Below are positions 26,661 to 37,993 of a DNA stretch of 64,000 nucleotides, one piece after another. The number at the start of each line of letters is the position of its first letter. The first letter of the stretch is position 1. The stretch covers positions 13,411,100-13,475,099 of the forward strand of contig VZDJ01007755.1 in NCBI GenBank assembly GCA_008694505.1, given 5' to 3'. Position numbers and translations under genes: made by a program. Origin of the DNA: Cyanoderma ruficeps. Its lineage: Eukaryota; Chordata; Aves; Passeriformes; Timaliidae. Under the pieces are notes generated by a model. It searched no databases and had not been told where the DNA came from. It was given only the letters and a program-made list of their open reading frames with translations.

Positions 26661-26779
26661 GGGCCTGTTAGTACTCTCAGGTACTAAGAGTCAGTTTTAA
26701 TTCCTCCTCATTTTAATTTAATTGAGTCAACTCTTTTCTTGTGTTCTGAGACATTGAAAAGACCAATTTTCAGTCACAC

Positions 26780-27095
26780 CACTCTGTCTTTTAGACACTT
26801 CTTGAAGTACTTCAGATACTTTGATTGTGTCCTCTCTTCTTATTTCCAAGGTAAACAGTCCTAATCTTCTCAATCTCTCTTAATCTTTGAGATGCCCTAG
26901 ATAATTCATCACTCCTCTGCGAGCAGTCTCTGCCTCTGCCTTCACAATACATTTCCTAAGACAAGGTGACCAGTGTTGTAGCCAGGATGAGACTACAGCA
27001 CTCTATGATTTTTAGGAAGACAATATGTTATTTTTGTATGCAGCCTCTTATGCCTTCTCTAATGTAGTGGCTTGTTAGTATTTCGGAATAGCTGC
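26780..27095 (-). mobile_element. Ancient CR1/L3-like LINE remnant
   Basis: The order of weakly preserved blocks follows the reverse complement of a CR1-group 3' region: 'tgtcctctcttcttatttccaag', 'aaacagtcctaatcttctcaatctctctt', 'gagatgccctagat' and 'aggtgaccagtgttgtagccaggatgagac'. A stretch similar to the L3 segment, 'tatgatttttaggaagacaatatg ... cttctctaatg', follows (these are scattered blocks, not one alignment). Divergence is much greater than in the other CR1 copies here, implying an insertion that predates songbirds. The subfamily is not certain. Confidence 0.6.
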
Positions 27096-27262
27096 TGAAT
27101 GGCACTGGCAGTGGCACCATGAGTTCTGCTTTTCACCTGCGGTCCCTTTGCGGTGCTGCCAGAGATGTTTGATGCTGTGCTGTCCATGTTAGATGTTCCT
27201 CTATAGATGCTGGGATTTGATACAGGTTAACATGTGGCCAGATTTTATAAGCCAGGCGTAAA

Positions 27263-27705
27263 TGTATCAATCTCTGAGGGTCCAGCCCTAGCAGATTGGT
27301 TTAAAATAATCTTAGCGAGACTGCTCTTCAGAGGTGTTTTGTAAAGTAAAAAGTTTAATAAATGAAAAATAACAAAATAACAAACATTACAGAAAACAAA
27401 AGAAAAGCCACGCACAGGTGTCTGAGAAAATCTCTGCTAAAAACACTCCTAAAAGCCTCTCCTTCCTTAGTGTGTCTTCCTAAATACTGAATGTTTTAGG
27501 CGGGACAATTAGGCCTGCTGCCAATAGAGAGAGATACAGGGTTTGAAGAACAGCAAAAAGATTCAATAGACACTTCTCTCTTGGCACTGAGCCAATCACT
27601 ATCAGAAGGGTATTGAAGTTTCTGGGTTCTTTACCTTAAGGGGTGAGTCTTAAACTTTTCCCTATATGGAAAACACTTGCTGGGTGTGAGAAATGCATTT
27701 CTACA
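27263..27705 (-). mobile_element. Probable solo LTR of an avian endogenous retrovirus
   Basis: The segment starts TGTATCAATC and ends ...TTTCTACA on the plus strand, giving TG...CA termini with a short (4-bp) inverted repeat. On the minus strand a stretch 'tttattaaactttttacttt' resembles the polyadenylation and R/U5 region of the LTR at 3469-4886 ('taataaactgtttactttt'), with ATTAAA as signal. No target duplication is obvious, so the exact ends (27705 or about 27724 on the right) are uncertain. No internal retroviral sequence adjoins it. Identification rests on this architecture and on memory of similar songbird LTRs. Confidence 0.6.
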
Positions 27706-29729
27706 GGGATTGTTGCGCTGCTACAGATACTGTAAGATGCAAGAATTCTTTAGTTGAAGTGCACATTTTCTTTATGCATTTGCATTGAAATTTGCTATAA
27801 CGTTGTCCTTTCAGGGCCACTGCACGAATGTGCTGTCACAGTGTATGTGAATATATGTGCCAAGTTACCTGATATTGGTGTGGGGAACATAGATCCTCTG
27901 TCGTCCTTCTGATAGTTCACCTATGCCTGCTTTTCTCCTGGACAAAGGCATCTGCCTTGTAAAGAAGTCATGATACCTCCACCCACTTGGGATACAGACC
28001 AGCAGTTATGGGGAAATCACAAAAGTATCATTGGATTAAGCAGGACTTACTTTTAGAACACAAAGGCACTCTAGCACACATATGGGACAATTACACCAGT
28101 TTATCTCACTGTTTCCATATTGGAGCAAACTGACCTCCTTTCCTTTTCTACCTACAAACATGTACCAAGGCAGGGACAAAAAGAAGCTAAACAATTAAGA
28201 AAAAAAAACAAAAAACAACAAACTATGAGAAGAATCAGAAGATGGAGCAAGGGTCAAGAATCTCAGATATTTGCTCAGGAGATTCATCTGAATTGCCAAT
28301 TTTTGGGCAAATTCGTCGTTCCTGTTTAAATTCAATTAGTATATATTGGTAACATTTTAAAGGAAATTTGTCTTTGAAATAGCCTGACTTTACTACTTAA
28401 TAGCTGGTGTGTTCTGGATGAACAAAGGGTTTTGGCAACACATTAACTCCGCCTTTTTGGATCCAAAGGAAGTTGGGTAGGAACTGACATCTGCATAAAT
28501 GAAAATATGGTGATGTTCTGATAACTTTTAATTCCTTTTTTTGTTTTCTTAACTACAGTATTTTTTATGGACTGAAAATATCATGACTTATAGAAAAGTG
28601 CTCTCATATAAGGGCAGTAATTTTTCATTGGTACATCTGTTACAACCTATCTCTGAAGGCAAGAACTAAGGTTCTTGTGAATAGACCCCTTGGGGAAGAT
28701 TAGAGTGAAATGACACTGAATGACCAGTGTGCATATAAAAATACATATATGTAGGGTTCATTTTCAAATTTGGTTGCAATGAAAAGGAGGCATGGAGTCA
28801 ATTTGATTTTCATCTGTAAAGACATAGTGATATAAAAGCATTAAAAATGCTTAAGAAAATGTATAAAGAAAAGAAAGAGAAAGAAAGGATGAGAGTAGAA
28901 AGACATTGCCACTCATGGATCCAGTAATGAGACCAGGCTTGATCTGTTGAGGGTTGAGGAAGCCCAAGAAACAGAAGTGCTCAACAGGTTAATATATGTT
29001 CAGGTTTGGGTAGAATGCCCAGGCACCTCCCCTGGAGGGGGAGTTTTACGGTGTCTGATGCAGCACTGTGGATGTGTTGCAAGAGTGTAGATCATGGACA
29101 GTCCTCTGGTGGAAGGCCCCAGAAATTAGTGTGGGGCACTTTAGGGGTCTTTAATGGGTTACGACACCCTTTAAGATGTGACAGCTACCTCTGATGACCG
29201 TGTAATTGAGGTAGTTATGCCCCATCAGATGGAAGGAATATCTTTAGGCCTACCGGAGGGGAGGAGGGAGCTTTAAAATGGAGCCAGTTGTGTAAGGGAG
29301 GATACTGGCAGGGTCTGCTTCTTGTATGCCATCTCCCTTATTTGGCTCAAACACCAGCCTGTAGCCTGTGGTAGTGGTTCTGCACCCCTTCTGTCTTACG
29401 ACGTTCAGAGGTTTTTGCCATTACACACAGAAAACTCTCCTTCTCCATTTTGGTTCAGTGTGCAAACCTTGCCTCAGCAAATGGCCAATTGAGTCATTAG
29501 CTGTAAAAATTTCAGTCTCTCTCAACATCCAAGGCTGGTCCAGGTGAATAGAGATCTAAGATTATACACTGTGTAAAAGCTTCTCTGCTCATCTCAGGTT
29601 CCATCTAAATACTCCAGATACTCCAGACACATTAAAAACTGCTACAATTCATGGGGTCTACCAGAGGAATTAGGCCCCTTAATTTTTCATGAAGATGCTG
29701 TTTGACCAGTGTTCTTGAAAATTTTTGTC
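27706..29729. other. Non-coding segment with a mildly GC-rich patch
   Basis: No gene was recognised. A purine-rich stretch lies around 28860-28900. The interval 28980-29420 is richer in GC than average (for example 'cctcccctggagggggag') and could be an unrecognised repeat. A 69-codon frame at 28120-28329 is lysine/glutamine-rich low complexity. Confidence 0.5.
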
Positions 29730-29975
29730 AGGATTTCACAGATTAAGCTGAGTTGGAAGGGACCTGCAAGGATCATCAAGTCCAGCTCCTGGCCCTGCAC
29801 AACATGCTGAAGAGTCACAGCATGTGCCTGAGAGCATTGTCCAAACTCCTCTCGTGCTCTGTCAGGCTGGTGCTGTGATCACTTCCTTGGGGAGCCTGTT
29901 CCAGTGCCCAGCCACCCTCTGGTTGGTGAACCTTTTCCTACTATCCAACCTAAACTTCCCCTGACATGACTTTCT
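29730..29975 (-). mobile_element. CR1 LINE 3' end (songbird-type subfamily)
   Basis: After a decayed tail ('tttcacagatt') come 'gagttggaagggacctgcaag', 'atcatcaagtccagctcctgg', 'gagcattgtccaaactcct', 'cttggggagcctgttccag' and 'atccaacctaaacttcccct', all reverse-complement CR1 3' UTR. It is only about 245 bp, strongly 5'-truncated. It is closely similar to the copy at 56408-56603, so both probably belong to the same subfamily. Confidence 0.94.
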
Positions 29976-32744
29976 TTCTGCATATTGCAAACTTTTTGCA
30001 CAAAGTTTTGTATCATTCACTGAAAAAGAGCCTGAATGAGTCTTTCCAATTATGTGTGTGAGTGTCTGAATTAAAACATTCCATTAGAATTAGAGGAAAT
30101 GGTATTTTTTCCCACAAATCAATTTTTTCATCCATTGTATTTATTTAATTATGTAATGATAAGATTTGGATTTTGTGTGCTCATCCTTACAAAGTCCTGT
30201 GATCTTAATTTTTGCATCAAAAATATTGCAAATGAGAAAATTAAATCTTAAGTTTGAAAATGGATTTGGTTTCATTACAAAGCTGGCATTAGTGCTTAAA
30301 GAGCTTGCATACCCATAGCTACGTATCAGACCATAGCCGCAAACATCATAAACAACAAAATAATTAGGTGACCTTTCCCCAGACTATCTTCAGTGGCAGC
30401 ACTATGACCTTCTTAGATTGTGGTCTGAACTTCTGGCTTGCTATTGATTGCAAAATCAGTGAATGTAATGAAAGCAAGTCTTAGGATGCCATAAACTGTT
30501 TCACAAGGCAGAGATGGCAGCATTTGAAATGTGCTGAAAGCTCTAATGTAAATTATTTATACTGCTTGCATGATCCAAACCTCTCTGCTTGAAGAGACTA
30601 ATCAATTCTTCCATTTGATAGGAATTTTAATTAGATAGAACAGCTAGGGGTGCAAATATTGTTCAGCTACCTAATTCATTGGCTATTTAATTGAGGCTAG
30701 CCTAATGTTTTCATTGCTGCTACATATAGTAGAGCAAAAAGACATTAAGATGATTTAAGTGTGGATCTTGCAACAGGAAAACCTTAAGCCTTAAGCAGCA
30801 TGTTGAAAATATAACATGCATGTTGCAGAGATAATTATATAGTCTTGAAACTGTATGGCATGAGCTTTGCTCCTATCCATCACTAGTAGTGGAACGTACC
30901 TTCCAATAGTATAAGCAATAAAATAGGCAGTTCAAATCGAAACAAACATCTGCACAAGTCATACTTAATTGATTTGTCAATTGTCTGATTTTTATTAGTT
31001 TTTCAATCCTTTGTACTTAGCAAGCGTAAGTGTAAATGTCTTCATTTGGTTTGTTTTAGCTTCTGGAAATTATATTTTCACTCATAAAAAGGTTATAAGG
31101 GCAAGTGTTTAAAAACCTATCTATACAAATATACAGCAAGCTGTGTAAAACACACATCAAGGTACAATTTTCTGCTGAAATATATCCCAAAACATTTTTG
31201 CAAACAGAGGGGTAGAAATAAGCCTTTAATATAAATTAGGAAAATGTTTCAGTTGTCTTTGAAAAGGTGAAAGTTTTGAGGTTAATGCATTTAGGAAAAT
31301 AAAGAGAAAAGAAATTGTTCAGAAAGTAAGACATACGCTCTTGAGTCAAGGTCACATTTGCCTCGTATGAAATATATTTTCATGTCACAGAAGCTGAAGT
31401 TTTGTCCTTCCTTACAGCCCAAGAAATTGGGAGTGGTGATTATTCTAACCTAGCTATTATCTCTAGAAATAATGTTTTTGCAGAAGCTAAGTTAATGAGG
31501 TAAGGGCTGATGATCTGCTAATTAAAAATCTAAAAATAGTACTAATGATAAATGGGGTGTCAAAATATTCTAGCTAAGGAAGAATGTTTAAGTTAGCATT
31601 GATCAATGTACAACTCTGATTTCATGACACTGCATATTCATTTCATGAACCTCCCCTTTTATCTGGTAATTACTACAACACTCTCTGGATTAAGACTATA
31701 GCACATTCTTCAGAGATTCTGTGCATTGTCTAGTTCAAGTTTATTTATGAATATTTATTAGTTTGCTAGCATACCAGAATCTTCTTAGTAGCTAACACAT
31801 TACCTCACACTAATAAGGGCTTTTGTTTGACATGGAAAGCAATTGCTTTACACTGGAAAAGCTGTTAAAGCTTTGTGTATGTCTTTCAGAAAAGCAAAGA
31901 AAATTGAGAAGCTAAATATACAGACTGGGATTTTCAAACAGGCCCATCTGAATTATGTAACCATTTGCATCATACTACATTGAGAGTAGCACACAAACCC
32001 AACTAGATTCCTAATGGAAGCATCTGGCCATTGGTTCTACAGTTAATGGTAAATCATATTTCCAGTTCATCTGTGAAAGCAGCATTTTTTACAAATTCAG
32101 TGCAGTGAATTGTGAATTTGGATATCTCAAAGTTATTTTCAACTGAACAGAATTTTACTGGAGTGTGTTATGGCCTCTAATTAAACCTGAACACACCATT
32201 TGACTTGCAAAAGTAGAAGTGTGATGAAAGATAATTTGCTGCATACCAAGACTAGTCAGAAAACCAAAGACAGTATAAATGATAAGAATAGAAAGAAGTG
32301 GCGTACAGTATAAATTAAAAATCAGTACAAAACTATCAGTCTCTGGAAAGCTTTACTAATAGCAACACAAAAACTTGTGCCATAAACAGCAAGGATCCCA
32401 TAAACAAACTCATCCATTGTCTGTCCACACAAGATGTCCCTACAAAAGTTAACAATGTCACACCTATTGATTCGGCCCTAAAGTTATCAATTTCCAGAGC
32501 TCAAGAGATCTGTAAAAAAATTGCTCCAAAATACAACGAAATATATAGTACTTACTTTTAGATGTGGCCAGACCCTTTTGCAGAAGGACAAGTTTCCGTA
32601 ATGCCATTTTGAGACACAGAGAGTCAGGAGTAGCCACAATGCAGTCATAGTTTCACAGTTTGAATATGATATGTTACAGATGCTCAAGTGTCAAAATCCT
32701 TATTCCCTGATTATTTCAAATACAAATGGGATTAAAGTCCTTAT
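29976..32744. other. AT-rich non-coding segment, no gene seen
   Basis: About 2.8 kb has no recognised repeat and frames closed at short intervals. The stretch 30600-30710 is dense in TAATT motifs and could be a conserved non-coding element, but nothing in the sequence alone proves this. Confidence 0.55.
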
Positions 32745-33236
32745 GATACTTGGGTATTGTCCCAGTTGTGGACCCCTCACTTCATGCAAGACATTTGAAG
32801 CGCTGGAATGTGTCCAGAGAAGAATGGATTTGGTGAAGGATGTAGAGACCAAGTCCTCTAAGGAGGGGTTGTTTAGCCTGGAGAAAAGGGAGCTCAGGGG
32901 AGACCTTATTGCTCTCTACATCTGCCTGAAACGAGGGTGTAGCAAAGTGGGTGTTGGCCTCTTCTCCTAAGAAACTTGTTACAGGACAAGAAGACATGGC
33001 CTCAAGCTGTGCCAGCGGAGGCTCAGGTTGGACATCAGGGAGAATTTTTTCACTAAAGGGGTGGTTCAGTATTGGAATGGACAACCCAAGAAAGTAGGGG
33101 CGACACCATCCCTGAAGGTATTCAAGAACTGATTGGACCTGTCAGTGCTATGGTTTAGTTTACAAGGTAGTTGATCAAAGACTGGACTTGATCATGGAGC
33201 TATTTTCCAATATAAATGTATCTGTGATTCTATGAG
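32745..33236 (+). mobile_element. CR1 LINE 3' end, plus orientation
   Basis: The copy begins in the ORF2 C-terminal region ('tgtggacccctcacttcatg', 'gcgctggaatgtgtccagag') and continues through 'ttgtttagcctggagaaaag', 'ctcaggggagaccttattgc' and 'cggaggctcaggttggacat'. The 3' UTR follows ('ccatccctgaaggtattcaag', 'gactggacttgatcatgg'). It ends with the tail 'tgtgattctatgag'. The plus-strand frame 32671-32970 preserves part of the CR1 reading (LFSLEKRELRGDLIALY), but frameshifts and stops disrupt the rest. A typical 5'-truncated dead CR1. Confidence 0.95.
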
Positions 33237-36200
33237 TGTTCTCAAGAGAGGAAAACCTTGGATGTGAACTGAGGATAAGGAGGACCTGGTTCATGTCAAA
33301 CCCTCCTACATCGACCTTTAAGCATTCCCATGTCCTTGCATCATCTGCTTCAGATAGAACCACAAATCTTTAGCCAACTCAATCTACCGTACAACAGAGT
33401 TACTGTTGAACCAATCCCAATAATTTGCACTTGACTACGGTTTCTTTTGTGCCGTGCTACAGTGTACTAACTAATACCTAATGCAGCAGTGGAAAGAAGA
33501 CAGATCCCATAGCAATGGATATTATGTAGAATACACAGAAAGTATAAAGCACACTGAAATGCCGTGAAGGAAAAAAGCCATAGCACAGTCTGGATATATC
33601 AGTATGGAGGGAAAAACTGAGTATTAGAGAAGTTACGAGATTTGGTCCCCGTGAATTAAATCACTTATTTAGAGGCAAAAATTCTAAATATAGAAGTAGA
33701 GGGAAACAACTACAACTTCCCTGTGAACAGATTTGCACAGAACACTTTTAATGTGAACAAGCAGTTATTTAATATATTATTCTTAATGCTTGTCAGGGTT
33801 CTGCTAACAACCGTGTAATTTTCCACTCTAGGAATCATCTTGGCTGCAGTATGCTTGTCTTTCTAATTGTATCTCTTCTTTGATTTGACCTAAGAGTGAG
33901 ATGATTTACCACCTGTACTCTTAACTTAAAACTGTGCCAGCCTAATTGCCTCCATATTTAATCAAGTGTTCACAATGTCAGTGTTTCATTTTCATCTTTG
34001 TTTATTTTATGTGAAATGACATTGATCACTAGTCAAGTGATGAGATGAAACTGTGTGGCTTTCTTTGTCTGTGCTGTTAAAGATCATATCTGACTTTTGT
34101 TTTATTTACCAGTGGTTACTCCTGTATGCAACCATTGTCATGAGAGATTTGGTTTCATAACTTATATATTTTTACTGGTGTTCTGGGACAATAAAGAAAT
34201 GAAGGCTCTGTCTTTTATATTCGCATCCAACCTTAATGTGTCTGCCATCTGTCAAAGGTGTAGGCATGTCGCTTGCATGCTTTGTGGGTTATTCATACCT
34301 CAGACATTTCCCTTCAGAGCTTTGAATTACCCTCTCAGCACATTATACTTCTCTCCATTGACTGTACAGAAACACAGATTTTTAACTATAATCTACAAAC
34401 ATATACCAAAATTGTTTTCTAGAGAAGACTGTGCAAATAACCACATTCTATGTATTTCACAGGCTGATTGGAAAAAAAATATGTCTATTTTCTTCTGCTA
34501 CAGTACAGTGATATTCTTTCAGTAATCATAAAAATTGCATTATGAAAAAACCCTGAAATTTGTACAGCAACTGTAATTATGCTCTTGGGAGCTTTGATTT
34601 TTATTAATACTATAGGCAATTTTTGGTGGCATATGCCTGAATGAAATTCCTTTCCTGTTACATCTACCCTCTGAAATATATGAACACATATAGACACATA
34701 AAATATAAAAATGAATTTACTATGTATAGTATATAGGTACTACCCATCTGCCAGTCTGATATGAGTGATTTTTAGGAAGGCAGAGGGTTATTAATCCTGG
34801 AATCCAGTAGCTGATCTCAAGGAATTAGTGAGACTTGGATTTTACTTGTGGGATTAAGATTTTACTTTTGGAAGACAGCTTTTCCAGCCTCTGGGCATTA
34901 AAACAAAGATGATGTCCCATAAGCACTTGCATGTTAGTTACAAGAGCCCATTGATTTCTTTTATAAGTGATTAATTTTTTAATTCAGTGACAGAAATTAA
35001 AAGCAAAATTAATAAAAAGAATTCAGCTAGATAAATCCCAAATTAAAACGTGTAACTGTCACTCAAGCAAAACACTAAATGCTGTTTATGCGAGATGTCT
35101 CAAGTTAATTTGTGGCATGTGCAAGAGAAAGTGAACAAACAAAAAAATTCTGAGGAAGATGCTACTTTTTTTTTCTTAATGATTAGACAAACACTTAAAA
35201 TGAGAATATTTGAACTCTCAATCCTTGACATCAATCTAACGGGTAAAGTTGGTAAAATTCTCATGAAACTGTTCCATCATATATAAATTTCAACTGAGAT
35301 ATCCCCTCTCATGTCAATGTTTAACAACTGGACCAGAAGAAACCTTTCTTTCTCTCTGGGACAATTAATATTTAATGGGGACACACAACAGAAAATCAGC
35401 TCAAGAAAAACGAAGGTTTTAGACACAGCTGATCCACAATAGCTGTCCAGGTGAACTGGTTTATCCAAGTAAGTGCAAGGTAATTTTAATTAGTTTAACC
35501 CTCTTTTCACTACACTCTGAACTAACACAGATTACTCTGTGTTTGCTACATAGACAGAGCATGCACACATACACATATATACACACATATATACACAGAT
35601 ATACACACACCAGGGAGAGATTCAGGTACACCAGGAGCAAAGTTCTGTTTTACACAGGACTGCATCTTTTTCTGGTTTCCTCCCTTTTGTTATCCGAATA
35701 CTCAGCCCTGATGCTCAAACATAATATTGAGAGAGAACCCTTGTTCAGTCATATTTCAGCAACTTTGGTGATGCCAAATGTGCAAAGCTGAATTCAAATT
35801 TGAACCTGTATTCCTTCAGTTTCAGAAGCTGCAAACTGTAAAAGTATGGTATATAGAATGGAAATGACTTTTGGAATACTCAGTTCAGAATGCTACAGAT
35901 ACGAAAATTAAGACCCAAACCGGAAGTTTTCAGATTCCACGTTAACACCTATAGAGCAAAAATACAAAGTTCAGCAGGTGTCTTGAATTCTGTTATCACA
36001 ATCCATTTTATAAAAAGATAAGAATTGAATTAAATTCTTAGCACAAGTTAATAGATTTTAAACATCACAAAATATCAATGGTTACTATAGTTTGCAATAC
36101 TGTAAAAGCTGTCTTTTCATTACTGGGTACATTAATTTTGCAAAACTCCAGTAACCCCAATGAAATACTTTTCAAAAAACCCTAGTTTTTGCTTTGTACC

Positions 36201-37654
36201 ATTTATTTATATATTTTATTCCAAATATATCACTATTTCTTTATGTTCCATACTTTTCTCGTTGCAACAGAAAAAAAAATAACCAAAGATTATTAAAAGG
36301 AAATGTTCTTAACTGCTTACTATGTTATAAGAAAAATTGAGTGATTCATGATTTTCTGTCAAGTCAAATCCACAGAGAAAAAACATGTGAAAGGTGCATA
36401 ATCTTGGCCTTCTGGAATATTTATTCATATTAATGCAGTGCACGATTAGAAATGCTTTTGTGCATGTCTATTTCAAACCAGTCATAACAAAAAAGAATGA
36501 AGAAGGCAATTATAAATAATTTAATAAAGCTCTGTCAATAGAAATAGGAAATTTGGTATGCATGTAAAGGTGTTTAACTTTGCCAGGAGGGCTTCCCATA
36601 GACACAAAGGAAGTGTGTAAACAAATATTCTGCATATGCTTGTGAATAATTAAATGCATTTAAACAAGAAACCACTGTTCTAATATATCCATCCATAATG
36701 ACCCTTTACAATACCTACAGAAACTGTAGTTTATTGTTCATTGACTGTGTGTGTACAACATCAGGATTAGGGTTTGTATCATTGTCCAAAGTCACATATG
36801 TGATCTTGTAAGATAAAGACAACTTGAAGAAGAAAAAGGTGATAGGGATAATGAATGAGTTCTTTTCGGGTGATTATAAGCCTCTATTCATTATATTGGA
36901 GGGTAGTGCTAATAAGAAAGGTCACTGCTGATATCCAAGGGTGATAACCAGGGGCAGAATTTGTTATTACAGGTGTGTCCATAGCTTCTGAATACACTAG
37001 TACTGAAGTGCTTATCTAACTCCTTACAATTTTTACAAAGAGTTTGAAGATAAAAGCCCAGAAAAATTATTATGTCGATGGTTTCTGTGCCAGCAGAAAG
37101 CCTGACACAATTATCTACAGGGTATAAATTGTACCAAGTATCTCAAAAGAATGCTATTAGAAAGACCCACTGGCTAGGGTCATTCCTGATAGTAATTCAA
37201 GGACAATCCATTTGTAGGAAAAATGGAAACTATGGCAAGTTCAGTTACTCCACCACCGTAAATGCTGCTTTTATGCTTCCACTTAAGGGATCAACTATGG
37301 AAGGGAAGACTGAAAGCTGCAAAGCATCTACTCTCTTTGGAGCAGATGTATAAACAGAACCAAAAAGAGTGAAGCTGAGAGATTTCCTGTAGCAGAGTGT
37401 ATAAAACAGCTTGCCTGAGCATGGCAGTAACACAAAATAGTCATAAAATGTAAAACTTGGTCTAGTTGCTTAAAATACATCTACTGCAAAGGACAATTAC
37501 ACATTGCTCACTTTCATTCCAGTTCCGTATAAAACTACAACTTTACCAAGCTTCACTGTGAAAGAAAAGAAGATGGGAATGGTATGCTGTACTGATGGCA
37601 AATAGACATCCAATGTTTTAATGCAGCAGAAATACTTGTACAAGAAATTCAAGG
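33237..37654. other. AT-rich non-coding segment, no gene supported
   Basis: About 4.4 kb. The longest open frame is 142 codons at 34097-34525, starting at a TTG. It contains two Cys-rich patches but no recognisable fold. A CA/TA microsatellite at 35562-35611 is listed separately. The frame 37072-37353 (93 codons) has no recognisable relatives. Confidence 0.5.
35562..35611. repeat. Compound (CA)/(TA) microsatellite
   Basis: Alternating cacata/tatacaca units form an imperfect purine-pyrimidine alternating repeat of about 50 bases. It is the source of an artefactual Tyr/Thr/His-rich reading frame over the same bases. Confidence 0.88.
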
Positions 37655-37940
37655 AAACTTACAGAAAAAATGGGGCAAGACTATTTACAAGAGCATGTAG
37701 TGAGAGGACAAGGAAGAATAGGTTCAAACTGAAAGATAATAGGTTTGGATTAGATAGTAGGAAAAAAGCCTTTACTATGAGGGTGTTCAGGAAAGTGGTG
37801 GATGCCCCATTCCTGGATGTGTTCAAGGCCAGGCTGGACAGAGCTCTGAGCAATCCTGTCTGGTGAAAAGTGTCCCTGCCCAAGGAATGAGATGATCTTC
37901 AAGGTTCTCTTCCAAACCAAACCATTCCAGGATTCTTTTA
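37655..37940 (+). mobile_element. CR1 LINE 3' end, plus orientation (different subfamily)
   Basis: Blocks in sense order: 'aggttcaaactgaaagataat', 'tttggattagatagtaggaa', 'gtggtggatgccccattcctgg', 'gtgttcaaggccaggctgga', 'agctctgagcaatcctgtctgg', 'gtgtccctgccc' and 'gaatgagatgatcttcaaggt', ending 'aaaccattccaggattct'. The short 3' UTR with 'gatgccccat...ctggatgtgttcaaggccaggctgga' differs from the copies at 11950 and 32745, indicating another CR1 subfamily. The 3' tail is degenerate. Confidence 0.93.
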
Positions 37941-37963
37941 AATTGTATTTTGCCAGGAGCTTT

Positions 37964-37993
37964 CTTTCACTATCTTTCACTACCTTTCACTTT
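37964..37993. repeat. 10-bp tandem repeat (about 3 copies)
   Basis: The unit ctttcacta(t/c) occurs three times in tandem with single-base differences, directly after the CR1 3' end at 37655-37940. Confidence 0.8.

Noticed and set aside
34097..34525. 142-codon frame with Cys clusters (CNHC, CQRC) as a zinc-binding protein
   Set aside because: It starts at TTG, has no finger spacing, and one frame of this size is expected by chance in 64 kb of this composition.
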